DNA from: an uncultured Alphaproteobacteria bacterium
GTDB lineage: Bacteria > Pseudomonadota > Alphaproteobacteria > Rhodobacterales > Rhodobacteraceae
DNA: 64,000 bases
Direction: 5' to 3'
Assembly: GCA_902556405.1 (NCBI GenBank)
Contig: CACDWF010000005.1
Span: 1-64,000, forward strand
This document shows positions 54,603-63,889 of this stretch, piece after piece; position 1 is the first letter of the stretch, and each line of letters starts with the position of its first letter. The notes below the pieces were generated by a model. The model did not search any database. It was not told the DNA's origin and was given only the letters and a program-made list of their open reading frames with translations. A program made the position numbers and the translations under genes.

Positions 54603-54720
54603 GAAAGTTTGTAAAGTTTGCAAAAAACCTTTTACCTGGCGAAAAAAATGGAAGAAAGATTGGGAGCAAGTGCTTTATTGTAGTGAGCGCTGTAGAAGAA
54701 ATAAAAATAAAGTGAAATGA
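54592..54720 (+). CDS. DUF2256 small zinc-finger-like protein
   Basis: A 42-residue gene overlapping the end of the photolyase-related gene by 11 bases. It has four Cys in a CxxC...CxxxC arrangement: [15 protein letters not shown] and YCSERCRRN. This is the full DUF2256 pattern, and DUF2256 genes are often beside photolyase-related genes, so a joint role in light-dependent DNA repair or in metal cluster handling is a fair inference. ATG 54592, TGA 54718-54720. Confidence 0.85.
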   Translation: MKDEKVCKVCKKPFTWRKKWKKDWEQVLYCSERCRRNKNKVK

Positions 54721-54752
54721 AATATTTCCTATACTCTTTGGCGAGCCCTTAT

Positions 54753-55988
54753 TTATTTTTTTTCATATAGTTTTTGTGTAAACAAGAGGAAAAAGGTAAA
54801 AATAGCGCATATAGAAAGAGTGAAAATTACCACGGTTGGTGTTCCGTCAAAAAATGTTGATGCTGAGCCACTAACTATCAGTGCGATAAATGTGGATAAT
54901 GCCCCAATAACAGATGACGCATACCCAGCAATGTGTCCAAAGGGATTTATAGCTAAAGCATTTAAATTGCCAAAAATAAATCCAAAAAAAGAAAAACTCA
55001 CCATTATAAAGATAGAGAACCACGTTAAGTTAAACGAAAGGTTATTGATCTGGTTTATAAGATTAATTGACGTCCAGATCATTAATAGTAAAGAAAAAGT
55101 TTTAGCGAGCTTAACTGCACTAAATTGCCCTACATATCTTGAGTTTAAATATGACGATAGACCTAGCATGGAAGCAATAAGTGCAAAATATAAGGGAAAT
55201 CTAGGTCCAACGTCAAAATAATTAAAATAGAGCGGTTGGCATATGTTTATAAAAGTTAGTAAGCCTCCTAGGAGAAGGCCTAAACATGTTATATAAATCA
55301 TTGAAGTTAAATTGCTCAAAACCTCTTTAAAGTGTTTTATAATAGCAAAAAGACTTATCCTCCTCTTTTCCTTCAAGGTTTCTTCAACATTAACTAAAAG
55401 AAAGCTTGTTGTTATAAGCGAAAACAAGATAAAAAACACGATAATATATTTCCAATGAAAGAAAAATAAAATGCCTTGGCCCAATAGCGGTGCAACAATA
55501 GGAACTAAGATAAAAATACTCATAATAAATGAGTTGATGCTTGCCAACCTATTCCCACTGAATAAATCTCGGCATATAGCTTGCGAAACAACTCTAGGTC
55601 CGCCGATTCCAAAGCCTTGAATAAATCGTCCCAACACGAATATCGTATATGTGTTGCTTAAAAGGCAAATAAAACACCCAAGCCAGTAAATACTTACTCC
55701 TAGTAGTACTGAGTTTTTTCTACCTATACGGTCTGAAACAGGTCCAAATAGGATCTGACCTAATGAAAAGCCAAGAAATAAAGCTGTTATAATCCAATGC
55801 AATTCACGGTCATTAATTAGAAATTTATTTTTAATTTCTGTGTATGCAGGTAGTAAGGTATCTATTGAAAGAGCAACAAACGAAATCATTCCGGCAATAA
55901 TAAAGCAAAAGAAAGTATTAGAAATTTTCAGAGTTTGCCTCCAGTAGATTAAAGAAAATGTTGTAGGAATATCTTTAGCGGAATACAC
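54753..55988 (-). CDS. Bcr/CflA-type MFS multidrug exporter
   Basis: Twelve-segment MFS drug/proton antiporter, 411 residues. Landmarks are the TM1 region with SIDTLLPAYTEI, the FSLGQILFGPVSDRIGRKN loop between TM2 and TM3 and FGIGGPRVVSQAICRDLF. Start is GTG 55988 with AAGGA six bases upstream. The gene diverges from the thioesterase gene across 33 bases. It probably exports a small drug-like compound. Confidence 0.9.
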   Translation of the reverse strand: MYSAKDIPTTFSLIYWRQTLKISNTFFCFIIAGMISFVALSIDTLLPAYTEIKNKFLINDRELHWIITALFLGFSLGQILFGPVSDRIGRKNSVLLGVSIYWLGCFICLLSNTYTIFVLGRFIQGFGIGGPRVVSQAICRDLFSGNRLASINSFIMSIFILVPIVAPLLGQGILFFFHWKYIIVFFILFSLITTSFLLVNVEETLKEKRRISLFAIIKHFKEVLSNLTSMIYITCLGLLLGGLLTFINICQPLYFNYFDVGPRFPLYFALIASMLGLSSYLNSRYVGQFSAVKLAKTFSLLLMIWTSINLINQINNLSFNLTWFSIFIMVSFSFFGFIFGNLNALAINPFGHIAGYASSVIGALSTFIALIVSGSASTFFDGTPTVVIFTLSICAIFTFFLLFTQKLYEKK

Positions 55989-56021
55989 TTATTTCCTTAT
56001 TAAGACAAGAGTTTCTAGCAA

Positions 56022-56423
56022 ATGATTGAAAAAGCCCAAAATGATCAAAGTAACGCCGCTGATTTCTTTAGTCTTAAATTAATTAAAGAGACTAAGGAGA
56101 TGTATGTTTTTTCGGTAATTTTTCCTCAAGCTTCAAAAAATATTTATGGTGGAGTGCAAGGAGGAATGATTTCTGCTGCGATGGATGAAGCAACTTTTGT
56201 TAGTATTTTGCGAAGCCAAGAAAATATTAAAAAAGTAAGCAGCACAAACCATCACGTGTTATTCCATAAACCAGTGTTGCTTGGTGAAAATAGAATCGAA
56301 ACTAAATTTAAAAAAGTTGGCAAAAGAGTTATTAATATTGAAGGAAATATTTATAGTGCTGATGGCGAGTTAGCCGCTACACTTATACATTCTACTTCAA
56401 TTATTAGATCAAGTGAGGGATAA
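56022..56423 (+). CDS. PaaI-like hotdog-fold thioesterase
   Basis: Small acyl-CoA thioesterase family protein of 133 residues. The hotdog signature is visible: NIYGGVQGGMISAAMDEATF, followed by TNHHVLFHKPVLLGENRIE and a last strand with LIHSTSIIR. It leads a rightward run with an SDR, a fused acyl-CoA carboxylase and an APH-type phosphotransferase, so it may release or proofread CoA esters in that pathway. Confidence 0.87.
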   Translation: MIEKAQNDQSNAADFFSLKLIKETKEMYVFSVIFPQASKNIYGGVQGGMISAAMDEATFVSILRSQENIKKVSSTNHHVLFHKPVLLGENRIETKFKKVGKRVINIEGNIYSADGELAATLIHSTSIIRSSEG

Positions 56424-56424
56424 A

Positions 56425-57291
56425 ATGAACTTTAAGGAGAAAACTGTTTTTATAACCGGAGGAAGTAGGGGCATAGGGCTAGAAGTAGTAAAAAAATTGG
56501 CGATTGACGGTGCAAACATAATTATAGCCGCAAAAACAACAGAACCTCATCCAAAACTACCTGGAACAATATTTACTGCCGCACAAGAGATTGAAGAATT
56601 AGGTGGTAATTGCCTTCCTTTAGCGTGCGATATTCGTTTCGAAGATAATGTCGTTACTGCAGTAGAGAAAGGTGTGAAGCAATTTGGTGGAATTGATATT
56701 TGTATAAATAATGCGAGTGCAATAGTTCCTTTTCCAACCGGATCCGTTGATATGAAGAAATATGATCTGATGCAAGATATCAATACTCGAGGAACTTTTT
56801 TAGTATCGAAAACGTGTTTGCCTTATCTAAGGAAAAGTAATCATGCACACATATTAACTTTTTCTCCTCCTTTGGATCTAGATGACAAGTGGTTCGCGCC
56901 CCATGTTGCTTATACTATTTCTAAGATGGGGATGAGTTTGCTTACACTTGGGCATGCACGAGAGTTTAAAAAATTCAGCATTGGAGTAAACTCGCTTTGG
57001 CCTTTAACCGCTATTGATACTGCGGCTGTAAGAAATGTTTTAGGTGGAGAAAATACTGCAAAAAGTAGTAGAGATGTTAGTATAATGGCCGATGCAGCAT
57101 ATGAGATTTTAAGCAAAGATCCGAAATCTTGTACAGGTAACTTTTTCATTGATGAGCTTGTTTTGAGAAATGCGGGTCAAACTGATTTTGAAAAATATCG
57201 TATATCAGATAACGAATTAATTAGAGATTTTTTTGTTCCTGATGATGTCGCAAACCAATTGCCCACAAAAACAGTTACCATCTACAAATGA
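56425..57291 (+). CDS. Short-chain dehydrogenase/reductase, HSDL2-like
   Basis: SDR of 288 residues resembling hydroxysteroid dehydrogenase-like protein 2. Seen are FITGGSRGIGLEVVKKLAID, the HSDL2-typical AAKTTEPHPKLPGTIFTAA insertion, INNASAI in place of NNAG, and the Tyr/Lys pair in YTISKMGMS. I use ATG 56425, which follows GAGGGA by five bases; a GTG at 56413 would overlap the thioesterase gene. HSDL2-type enzymes act on fatty acyl compounds, fitting the neighbours. Confidence 0.87.
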   Translation: MNFKEKTVFITGGSRGIGLEVVKKLAIDGANIIIAAKTTEPHPKLPGTIFTAAQEIEELGGNCLPLACDIRFEDNVVTAVEKGVKQFGGIDICINNASAIVPFPTGSVDMKKYDLMQDINTRGTFLVSKTCLPYLRKSNHAHILTFSPPLDLDDKWFAPHVAYTISKMGMSLLTLGHAREFKKFSIGVNSLWPLTAIDTAAVRNVLGGENTAKSSRDVSIMADAAYEILSKDPKSCTGNFFIDELVLRNAGQTDFEKYRISDNELIRDFFVPDDVANQLPTKTVTIYK

Positions 57292-57321
57292 GTAAATATT
57301 TAATCTTATAAAGAGTGTTCT

Positions 57322-60300
57322 ATGACTATTATAAATTCAGTTTTAATCGCTAATAGAGGAGAAATAGCAATTAGGATTTCTAAGACCTTGAACGAGATGG
57401 GGATAAAGGCTTATGGGATTTATAGTAAAGATGATAGTTCAAGTGCACATCTTTCGTATTGCTCTGAAGTATTTGAATTAAACGGTACAGGACCTTCTGC
57501 GTACCTAAATATTGACGAGATCATATCTCTCGCAAAAAGTAAAAAAATTAAGGCTGTGCATCCGGGATATGGGTTTTTGAGTGAAAACCATGCATTTGCC
57601 GCTAGTTGTGCGAAGAATGACATCATTTTTATAGGCCCAAATGAAAAAATATTAAAAAATTTTGGTAATAAAGAAAAAGCAAAAAAATTAGCTCAAAAAT
57701 TAGGGATACCTATATGTTCGTCATCGGGGCCAATACAAAAAAAATCAGATATCCTGAGTTTTTTTAATGAGATAAAAAAAAATAAAATAATCTTAAAAGC
57801 AAATTTTGGTGGTGGGGGAAGAGGATCAAGAATAATTCATAAAAAAGATGATTTTTCTGAAGTATTATCTTTAGTAAAAGAAGAAGCAAAGTCATTTTCT
57901 GGCTCTAATTTGATTTTTGCAGAGGAGGTAATTGAAGAGGCTAGACATATTGAGGTTCAAATTTTGGGTGATGGACAATCGTGCATTCATCTCTTCGAAA
58001 GAGATTGTTCCTTTCAAAGAAGTTTCCAAAAATTTATCGAATTTTGTCCCGCACCAAATCTTTCAAGCCAAGCTAAAGATAAGCTATATAATTATGCAAT
58101 TAGTTTGTGCGAAAGTGTTGCTTACAAAGGTTTGGGCACAGTTGAATTTTTGATCGATAAAAATGAAAAAATCTATTTCATGGAAGTTAATCCAAGGGTG
58201 CAGGTAGAGCATACTATTACAGAAGAACTTACTGGAATTGATCTCATACGATCCCAGATCAGCGTTTTCAATGGAAAATCTCTTAAGGATCAGAATATTA
58301 AAGCGGGAATTGTATTAGGAAAGCGTGCTTCAATACAGGCTAGGCTTAATATGGAAAGCTATGACAACAAAAACCAACTTGTTCCAACAACCGGAACTAT
58401 AAAAGAGTATGATATTGTTTCCGGTCCTGGAATACGGATTGATGGTGCAGGAAAAGTTGGCTATATAAATAATGGTCTTTACGACTCATTGCTTGCTAAA
58501 GTTATTGCTACTAGCGAATTTGGTTTGGGTGAAGCTGTAAGAAAGCTAGCTTTTACTTTAAGAATGTCTAATGTTTCAGGGGTAGAGACAAATAAAAATT
58601 TAATTATCGAGATATTGCGACAAGAAGTCCCTCAAAACGGATCGGTGAATATTTCTACAATTGATAATAATATCGAAGTTTATCTTCAAAAACTGAATAG
58701 AGATACCCAAACAGGCGTTAAAGAGAATAATAAAAATGAAATTCCTACCAGGTTTCTAATAGATAGCGCTTTAACAGAGAACACAATTCAATCTGAACTT
58801 GTTGGTACAGTAATAGACATAAAGGTATTGCCAAATAAAAAGATTAAGCAAGGAGATACTGTCCTAGTTCAGGAATCTATGAAAATGCATCATCCTATTA
58901 AAGCCAACGCAAATGGATTCATATCAAACTTTTTTGTTGATATTGGAGATACTGTTTCAACAGGATCACCTCTTTTTGAATTCATTCCTGAAAAAGAAAG
59001 TAGCAAAAAAAAGTTGACGAAAGGCAAGTCAAAAAAGTCAAAAAAAATGAGAGGAGATCTCGAAAATCTTATGGAAAGAAGGAAGCTTACATTAGATAAA
59101 AGTAGGCCCATAGCAGTTAAAAAAAGGAAAAAAATTGGGAAAAGAACTGCTAGAGAGAATATAAAGTCTTTAATTGGCACTAATGACTTTTTTGAGTATG
59201 GGGATCTAGTTTATGCGGCACAACGATCGAGAAGATCGCTTGATGATCTGATAAAAAATACTCCCGCAGATGGATTAATAACAGGTTTGAGCTATGTAAA
59301 CTCGGATTTGTTTGCCAAGGAACAAACTAAGACTGCAATTATGCACTACGACTATATGGTTCTAGCAGGAACACAGGGTATAAATAATCATAAGAAGCTA
59401 GATAGAATGATTGATGTTATTAGAGGTTTAAAAGTTCCTTTGATATTTTTCTGTGAAGGGGGGGGAGGGAGACCAGGAGATGTTGATGCGGGAGATCAAA
59501 ATATCGCTGGTTTGAACATTCCTTCCTTCCATGATTTTGCGCGTCTTTCTGGAGAAGTGCCATTAGTTGGAATTGGTTCAGGTAGGCTTTTTGCGGGTAA
59601 TGCTGCTTTATTGGGTTGCTGTGATGTAATAATTGGCACAAGAGATCTTAATCTGGGTATGGGTGGCCCAGCAATGATTGAGGGAGGAGGGTTAGGAGTA
59701 TACAAACCCGAAGAGGTTGGTCCAACAAGCGTTCAATATCCCAATGGTGTTATTGATATTTTAGTTGATAACGAGGATGATGCTATTGTAATAGCAAAAA
59801 AATATTTATCATATTTTCAGGGAAACCTAGGTTCTTGGGAAGCTCCTGAAGTAGAAAATTTAAGGTACGTTATTCCTGAAAATAGGTTGGAGGTTTATGA
59901 TATTCGGGAGGTTATTGATAATATTGCTGATGTAGGCTCTGTATTGGAAATAAAGGCTGGTTTTGCAAAGGGTATGTTCACAGGCTTTATAAGAGTTAAA
60001 GGTAAGCCGTTGGGATTAATTGCAAATAATCCACTATTTTTGGCTGGGGCGATAGACAGTGATGGAGCGGATAAGGCTTCCAGATTTATTAAATTATGTG
60101 AAAATTATAATATTCCGATATTAAGTCTTTGTGATACTCCCGGCATGATGGTGGGCCCGGAAATTGAAGAGACTGGCCTTGTACGCCACTGTTGTCGTTT
60201 ATTTCTAGCGGGAGCTAATGTAACGGTACCAATGATGACCATTGTCTTAAGAAAAGCTTATGGCCTTGGAGCACAAGCAATGGCTGGTGGCAGTTTTATG

Positions 60301-60606
60301 GCACCACAATTTGTTGTGGGTTGGCCAACCGCTGAGATTGGAGCTATGGGTTTGGAAGGTGCTGTTAAGTTAGGGTACAGAAAAGAGTTAGAAGCAGAAA
60401 GTGACGTAGAGAAGAAAGAAAAGCTTTTTAAAAAATTAGTTGATGACCTTTATGAAAAAGGAAAGGCAATTAATGCCGCAAGCTTGTTAGAATTTGATAC
60501 AGTTCTAGATCCTATAGAATCTCGTGATTGGATATCTATGGTAGCAGAGAGTCCTATTGATAGTTCTGAAAAAGTCCCAAAAAACAGGTATATAGACTCC
60601 TGGTAA
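57322..60606 (+). CDS. Single-chain acyl-CoA carboxylase (biotin carboxylase, BCCP and carboxyltransferase fused)
   Basis: A 1094-residue biotin enzyme with all three activities. Biotin carboxylase 1-450: SVLIANRGEIAIRISKTL, HPGYGFLSENHAFAA, KANFGGGGRGSRI, ERDCSFQRSFQK and EVNPRVQVEHT. Biotinyl domain about 485-555 with K521 in QESMKMHHPI. A Lys-rich linker (about 555-600) leads to the carboxyltransferase (about 600-1094), with IMHYDYMVLAGTQG, CEGGGGRPGD, GMGGPAMIEGGGLG and CDTPGMMVGPEIE. Such single-chain forms act on acetyl-, propionyl- or long-chain acyl-CoA in other bacteria; the substrate here is unknown. An 8-G run at 59458-59465 encodes part of EGGGGR. Confidence 0.93.
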   Translation: MTIINSVLIANRGEIAIRISKTLNEMGIKAYGIYSKDDSSSAHLSYCSEVFELNGTGPSAYLNIDEIISLAKSKKIKAVHPGYGFLSENHAFAASCAKNDIIFIGPNEKILKNFGNKEKAKKLAQKLGIPICSSSGPIQKKSDILSFFNEIKKNKIILKANFGGGGRGSRIIHKKDDFSEVLSLVKEEAKSFSGSNLIFAEEVIEEARHIEVQILGDGQSCIHLFERDCSFQRSFQKFIEFCPAPNLSSQAKDKLYNYAISLCESVAYKGLGTVEFLIDKNEKIYFMEVNPRVQVEHTITEELTGIDLIRSQISVFNGKSLKDQNIKAGIVLGKRASIQARLNMESYDNKNQLVPTTGTIKEYDIVSGPGIRIDGAGKVGYINNGLYDSLLAKVIATSEFGLGEAVRKLAFTLRMSNVSGVETNKNLIIEILRQEVPQNGSVNISTIDNNIEVYLQKLNRDTQTGVKENNKNEIPTRFLIDSALTENTIQSELVGTVIDIKVLPNKKIKQGDTVLVQESMKMHHPIKANANGFISNFFVDIGDTVSTGSPLFEFIPEKESSKKKLTKGKSKKSKKMRGDLENLMERRKLTLDKSRPIAVKKRKKIGKRTARENIKSLIGTNDFFEYGDLVYAAQRSRRSLDDLIKNTPADGLITGLSYVNSDLFAKEQTKTAIMHYDYMVLAGTQGINNHKKLDRMIDVIRGLKVPLIFFCEGGGGRPGDVDAGDQNIAGLNIPSFHDFARLSGEVPLVGIGSGRLFAGNAALLGCCDVIIGTRDLNLGMGGPAMIEGGGLGVYKPEEVGPTSVQYPNGVIDILVDNEDDAIVIAKKYLSYFQGNLGSWEAPEVENLRYVIPENRLEVYDIREVIDNIADVGSVLEIKAGFAKGMFTGFIRVKGKPLGLIANNPLFLAGAIDSDGADKASRFIKLCENYNIPILSLCDTPGMMVGPEIEETGLVRHCCRLFLAGANVTVPMMTIVLRKAYGLGAQAMAGGSFMAPQFVVGWPTAEIGAMGLEGAVKLGYRKELEAESDVEKKEKLFKKLVDDLYEKGKAINAASLLEFDTVLDPIESRDWISMVAESPIDSSEKVPKNRYIDSW

Positions 60607-60635
60607 ATTAGGTTTTACATATTGGAAAGAGAAAA

Positions 60636-61685
60636 ATGAGCAGAAATGATCAAGAATTAATAGCTCCTTTGGAAAAACATAAATTCAACACCGATAATCT
60701 AGTGACATGGATGGAGTCCAATGAGATAGAGAGCACAGGGTTAAAGGTAAAGCAGTTTCAAGGAGGAATGTCTAACCCGACTTTTTTTCTTGAGAGTGAA
60801 AACAATAAATATGTCTTAAGGAAAAAACCTCCAGGAAAGTTGTTGCCAAAGGCACATGCGGTTGACAGAGAATTTAAAGTAATGAACGCTCTTGGAAAAA
60901 TAGATTTCCCTGTGCCTAAGATGCTTGGTTTTTGTGATAACCCGAGTGTGATAGGTACTGAATTTTTTATAATGGACTACATAGACGGCAGAATAATTAC
61001 AACTCCTGAAATAAATGGATTCTCAAAAAATGAAAGAAACACCATCTGCGTATCTTTAGCAGAGACGCTAGCCAAACTGCACAGTGTAGATTACAAATTA
61101 ATCGGCCTCGACTCTTTTGGAAGACCAGAAGGCTACATCCAGCGTCAAATAAAATTATGGTCTGATCAATTCCAAAGATCAAAAGAAGATATTACTGTAA
61201 AGGCCAACTTTAAAGAAATGGATTCACTTAGTATATGGCTTAAAGAAAATTCTATCATTGAGGATGAATTTGCTATTGCCCACGGTGACTACCGATTAGG
61301 TAATACGATAATTGATAAAAATAACTCGACAGTGATTGGTGTACTTGATTGGGAATTATCAACATTGGGCCACCCCTTAGCTGATCTGGGTTATTATTGT
61401 ATCCCCTACCGATATGGGTTTGAAGACTTAAATCTAAAACAACTGGGTATACCCTCTGAAGAAGAATTTCTTCAACTATATATGAAGTTTTCAGGTAGGA
61501 CCTCAATTCCCAATTGGCCCTTATTTTTATCATTCGCTCTTTTTCGTAGTGCGGCGATTATTTTTGGAGTAGCTGCTAGAACCCTGCTTGGAAATGTCAG
61601 CTCAGAAAGCTCTAATGTCTTTGAGCAAATAAAAAGAGCAGAAGATATGGCTCGAATTGGCTATGGTATTTGCTCCAACTCTTAA
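60636..61685 (+). CDS. APH-family phosphotransferase, ACAD10/11-like kinase
   Basis: Aminoglycoside-phosphotransferase-fold kinase of the group fused to acyl-CoA dehydrogenases in animal ACAD10/11, where it phosphorylates 4-hydroxyacyl-CoA. Seen are QGGMSNPTFFLESENNKYVL, ATP-binding VLRKKPPGKLLPKAHAVDRE, the catalytic HGDYRLGNTIID, and the metal-binding DWELSTLGHPLADLGYY. Length 349 fits. No acyl-CoA dehydrogenase is adjacent. The 94 bases after its stop, before the broken transglycosylase, show no gene. Confidence 0.88.
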   Translation: MSRNDQELIAPLEKHKFNTDNLVTWMESNEIESTGLKVKQFQGGMSNPTFFLESENNKYVLRKKPPGKLLPKAHAVDREFKVMNALGKIDFPVPKMLGFCDNPSVIGTEFFIMDYIDGRIITTPEINGFSKNERNTICVSLAETLAKLHSVDYKLIGLDSFGRPEGYIQRQIKLWSDQFQRSKEDITVKANFKEMDSLSIWLKENSIIEDEFAIAHGDYRLGNTIIDKNNSTVIGVLDWELSTLGHPLADLGYYCIPYRYGFEDLNLKQLGIPSEEEFLQLYMKFSGRTSIPNWPLFLSFALFRSAAIIFGVAARTLLGNVSSESSNVFEQIKRAEDMARIGYGICSNS

Positions 61686-61779
61686 AATATTTTAATAACT
61701 CAAAGTAGTGGCCAACAAGTTTGTTTTAGGTTATTGTCTCTTTGGTACAGGCCTATTGCACGCGTTGTTTTGTGCCCGA

Positions 61780-62881
61780 TTAGACCGTATATGCCACCTG
61801 TGTAATATTTCCAGATAGCTTTTCCTGTATACTTATTATTTCATTTTTTGTTAAATTTTCAGTTGTTTCCCAATTTTTAAAAAAGTTGTGGCTGTTATAT
61901 TTAATTTTGTCTGCAATGAACCCAACAGATAAAGCATATAAATCGGAGTTATTGTATTCTTTAAGTGTATGAAAGTTCTTGCTTACTAAATAAATAGGTC
62001 CGTGTATTCCAGCCGGAAACATCAAACTGTATGACTCATTAAGATCATCTTGAGGAAATTTTTCTCCTTTAAATCTGGATTCTCCTAGCTTTTTCCACTG
62101 GCTCAAGCTTCTTGAATGATCTGGTCCCTCTAGGTAGCAACTAATGCTGTTTGACAGTTGAACTTCATATCCCCATTCTAAGTTATTATCCCATCCAAAC
62201 TGATTTAAATCGTTTGCAATGGAAGCCAATATATCTGGCTGACTGTTCCAAATGTCTTTATTTCCGTCATTATCATAATCTACAGCGAATTTAACGAGAG
62301 TGGAAGATAGGAACTGAGGTTGTCCAAGAGCACCCGCTTTCGAAGCTTTTAAATATTTATTTCATTTTCTATCGCAAAATCAATTAGATAAATAAGCTCA
62401 TTCAAGTAATCTAGTCTATTTGATGATGAAAAGCTGAGTAGAGATAGTACTTGAAGACTGTCTAGCCTTGGCCTTACTCTTCCAAAGAATGTCTCGTTAA
62501 CCCATATAGCAAGCAAAAAATGTCTATCTACTTCATATAAATTTTCGATATTTTCTAATATTTTTTGAAGGCTTTTTTTATATTTTTTGCCTACTTTGGT
62601 TTTTTGTAAAATTATTTTTTAATTGAAATACTTTGCAGGATCAGAAAACTCAGCCTGCTCCTTTTTATTGAGTAACCTTTTTAATTTTATCACAGAGCCT
62701 AAGTTGTCTTTGAGATGCTTTTCAATTTCACCAATAATTTCATGGCTATTAAATTTTGCTGGAGTTTTGGTAGCAAAAGCTTATCCAGCCAGTATTCATA
62801 CACTTTTGTACTCTGTGAAAAAATAGGTGCCGGTAAGGATATGAAAATTATACACAAAGTAATTTTGTAAGTGTTTTTCAA
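61780..62881 (-). pseudogene. Frameshifted MltB-type lytic murein transglycosylase
   Basis: On the minus strand pieces of one SLT_2/MltB protein follow in order in different frames. From TTG 62881: a signal peptide (start MKNTYKITLCIIFISLPAP) and VYEYWLDKLL; then in another frame IKLKRLLNKKEQAEFSDPA; then YEVDRHFLLAIWVNETFFG with the expected catalytic Glu; then KASKAGALGQPQFLSSTLVK, FAVDYDNDGNKDIW and, down to 61780, NDLNQFGWDNNLEWGYEV and YNNSDLYALSVGFIADKI. At least two frame changes and a TGA break the gene. Fragment 62229-61780 is open but lacks the active site. The intact gene would cleave peptidoglycan in the periplasm. Confidence 0.85.
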
Positions 62882-63720
62882 GACAAAAATCTATTTATTA
62901 ATTTAGTGCTTTCTTGCCATAAACGATCTGCAATATCCGATTTTAAAGCCTCTTTTGAGGGGGTTGATTCACCTCTCTTTATGAAATACTTACCAGAAAC
63001 GTTTTGCACGGTCTCGTTCGTTGCTAGATAGACAAGAGTGTCTGCGCCTTCCTCAGGTGATATGCCTCTGTATTTTAAAACTAACCTAATAATAAACTGT
63101 AAAAGTCCTTTATGATCTTGACCTATGTTCGTATTTACGATTCCTGGATGTACACAATTTACAGATATATTTTTTTCGGTAAGATTTTCCGATAACTTTA
63201 GTGTAAATAACAAATTACATAACTTAGACCTTGAATAACGTTCGTACCAACTTTTCGAATTGCTACTATCTAAATTATTAAAATCTAGAACTGCGGTTTT
63301 ATGAGCGCTACTCCCTACGTTAATTATTCTGCCGCCTTCATGTATCAAATTTTTTTCAAGAAGCCTATTTGTAAGATAAAAGGGACCTAGATGGTTTGTT
63401 GCAAAGACTTTTTCAATTCCCACACTATTATACGATTTCTTAAACAAAATAGTTCCTGCGTTATTGATCAGACAATTTAGTTGTATCTTAGATTTGCTAA
63501 ATACATTCACAATTTCATTAATATCATCAGGCTCAGACAAATCACATCTTAAGAAACTTACCTGTTTGTCGTCACAAAATGACTTAAGTTCATATTTTAC
63601 AGCATCTAATTTATTTTTATTTCGATATGTAATAAAAAGCCGATGGTTCATCGCTAATAAGGACCTCGCAGCGGAAAGTCCAATCCCATCAGTTCCTCCA
63701 GTAAGAAATATATTTTGCAT
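62878..63720 (-). CDS. Short-chain dehydrogenase/reductase, retinol-dehydrogenase-like
   Basis: SDR of 280 residues. Cofactor motif FLTGGTDGIGLSAARSLL, INNAGTI, the catalytic Ser in INVGSSAH, and the Tyr/Lys pair in YSRSKLCNLLF; a C-terminal tail SGKYFIKRGESTPSKEA is like that of retinol dehydrogenase-type SDRs. ATG 63720 has AGGGAAGG just upstream, so I prefer it to ATG 63750. Its stop overlaps the start of the broken transglycosylase by four bases, so the two were once co-translated. Confidence 0.88.
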   Translation of the reverse strand: MQNIFLTGGTDGIGLSAARSLLAMNHRLFITYRNKNKLDAVKYELKSFCDDKQVSFLRCDLSEPDDINEIVNVFSKSKIQLNCLINNAGTILFKKSYNSVGIEKVFATNHLGPFYLTNRLLEKNLIHEGGRIINVGSSAHKTAVLDFNNLDSSNSKSWYERYSRSKLCNLLFTLKLSENLTEKNISVNCVHPGIVNTNIGQDHKGLLQFIIRLVLKYRGISPEEGADTLVYLATNETVQNVSGKYFIKRGESTPSKEALKSDIADRLWQESTKLINRFLS

Positions 63721-63889
63721 AAACCTTCCCTGTAGAAATCTTCCATCCAAGCAATGGCATTCTTTTATACAATAATTATTATTTTAGCCCCTTTTCTATT
63801 AATACTGAATAGATAATAAAATTACGCAACGTAAGCCTTGTATTAAATAACTCAATGCATTATTTCACGTTCATCGGAGGAAAGGTTTT

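Noticed and set aside
59458-59465. Run of eight G in the single-chain carboxylase as a phase-variation tract
   Set aside because: It encodes part of a conserved Gly-rich loop (EGGGGR), so protein constraint explains it, and nothing suggests this enzyme is switched.
62699-62881. A 60-residue secreted small protein
   Set aside because: Its signal peptide and following residues are the start of the broken MltB-type gene; the stop comes from a frameshift.
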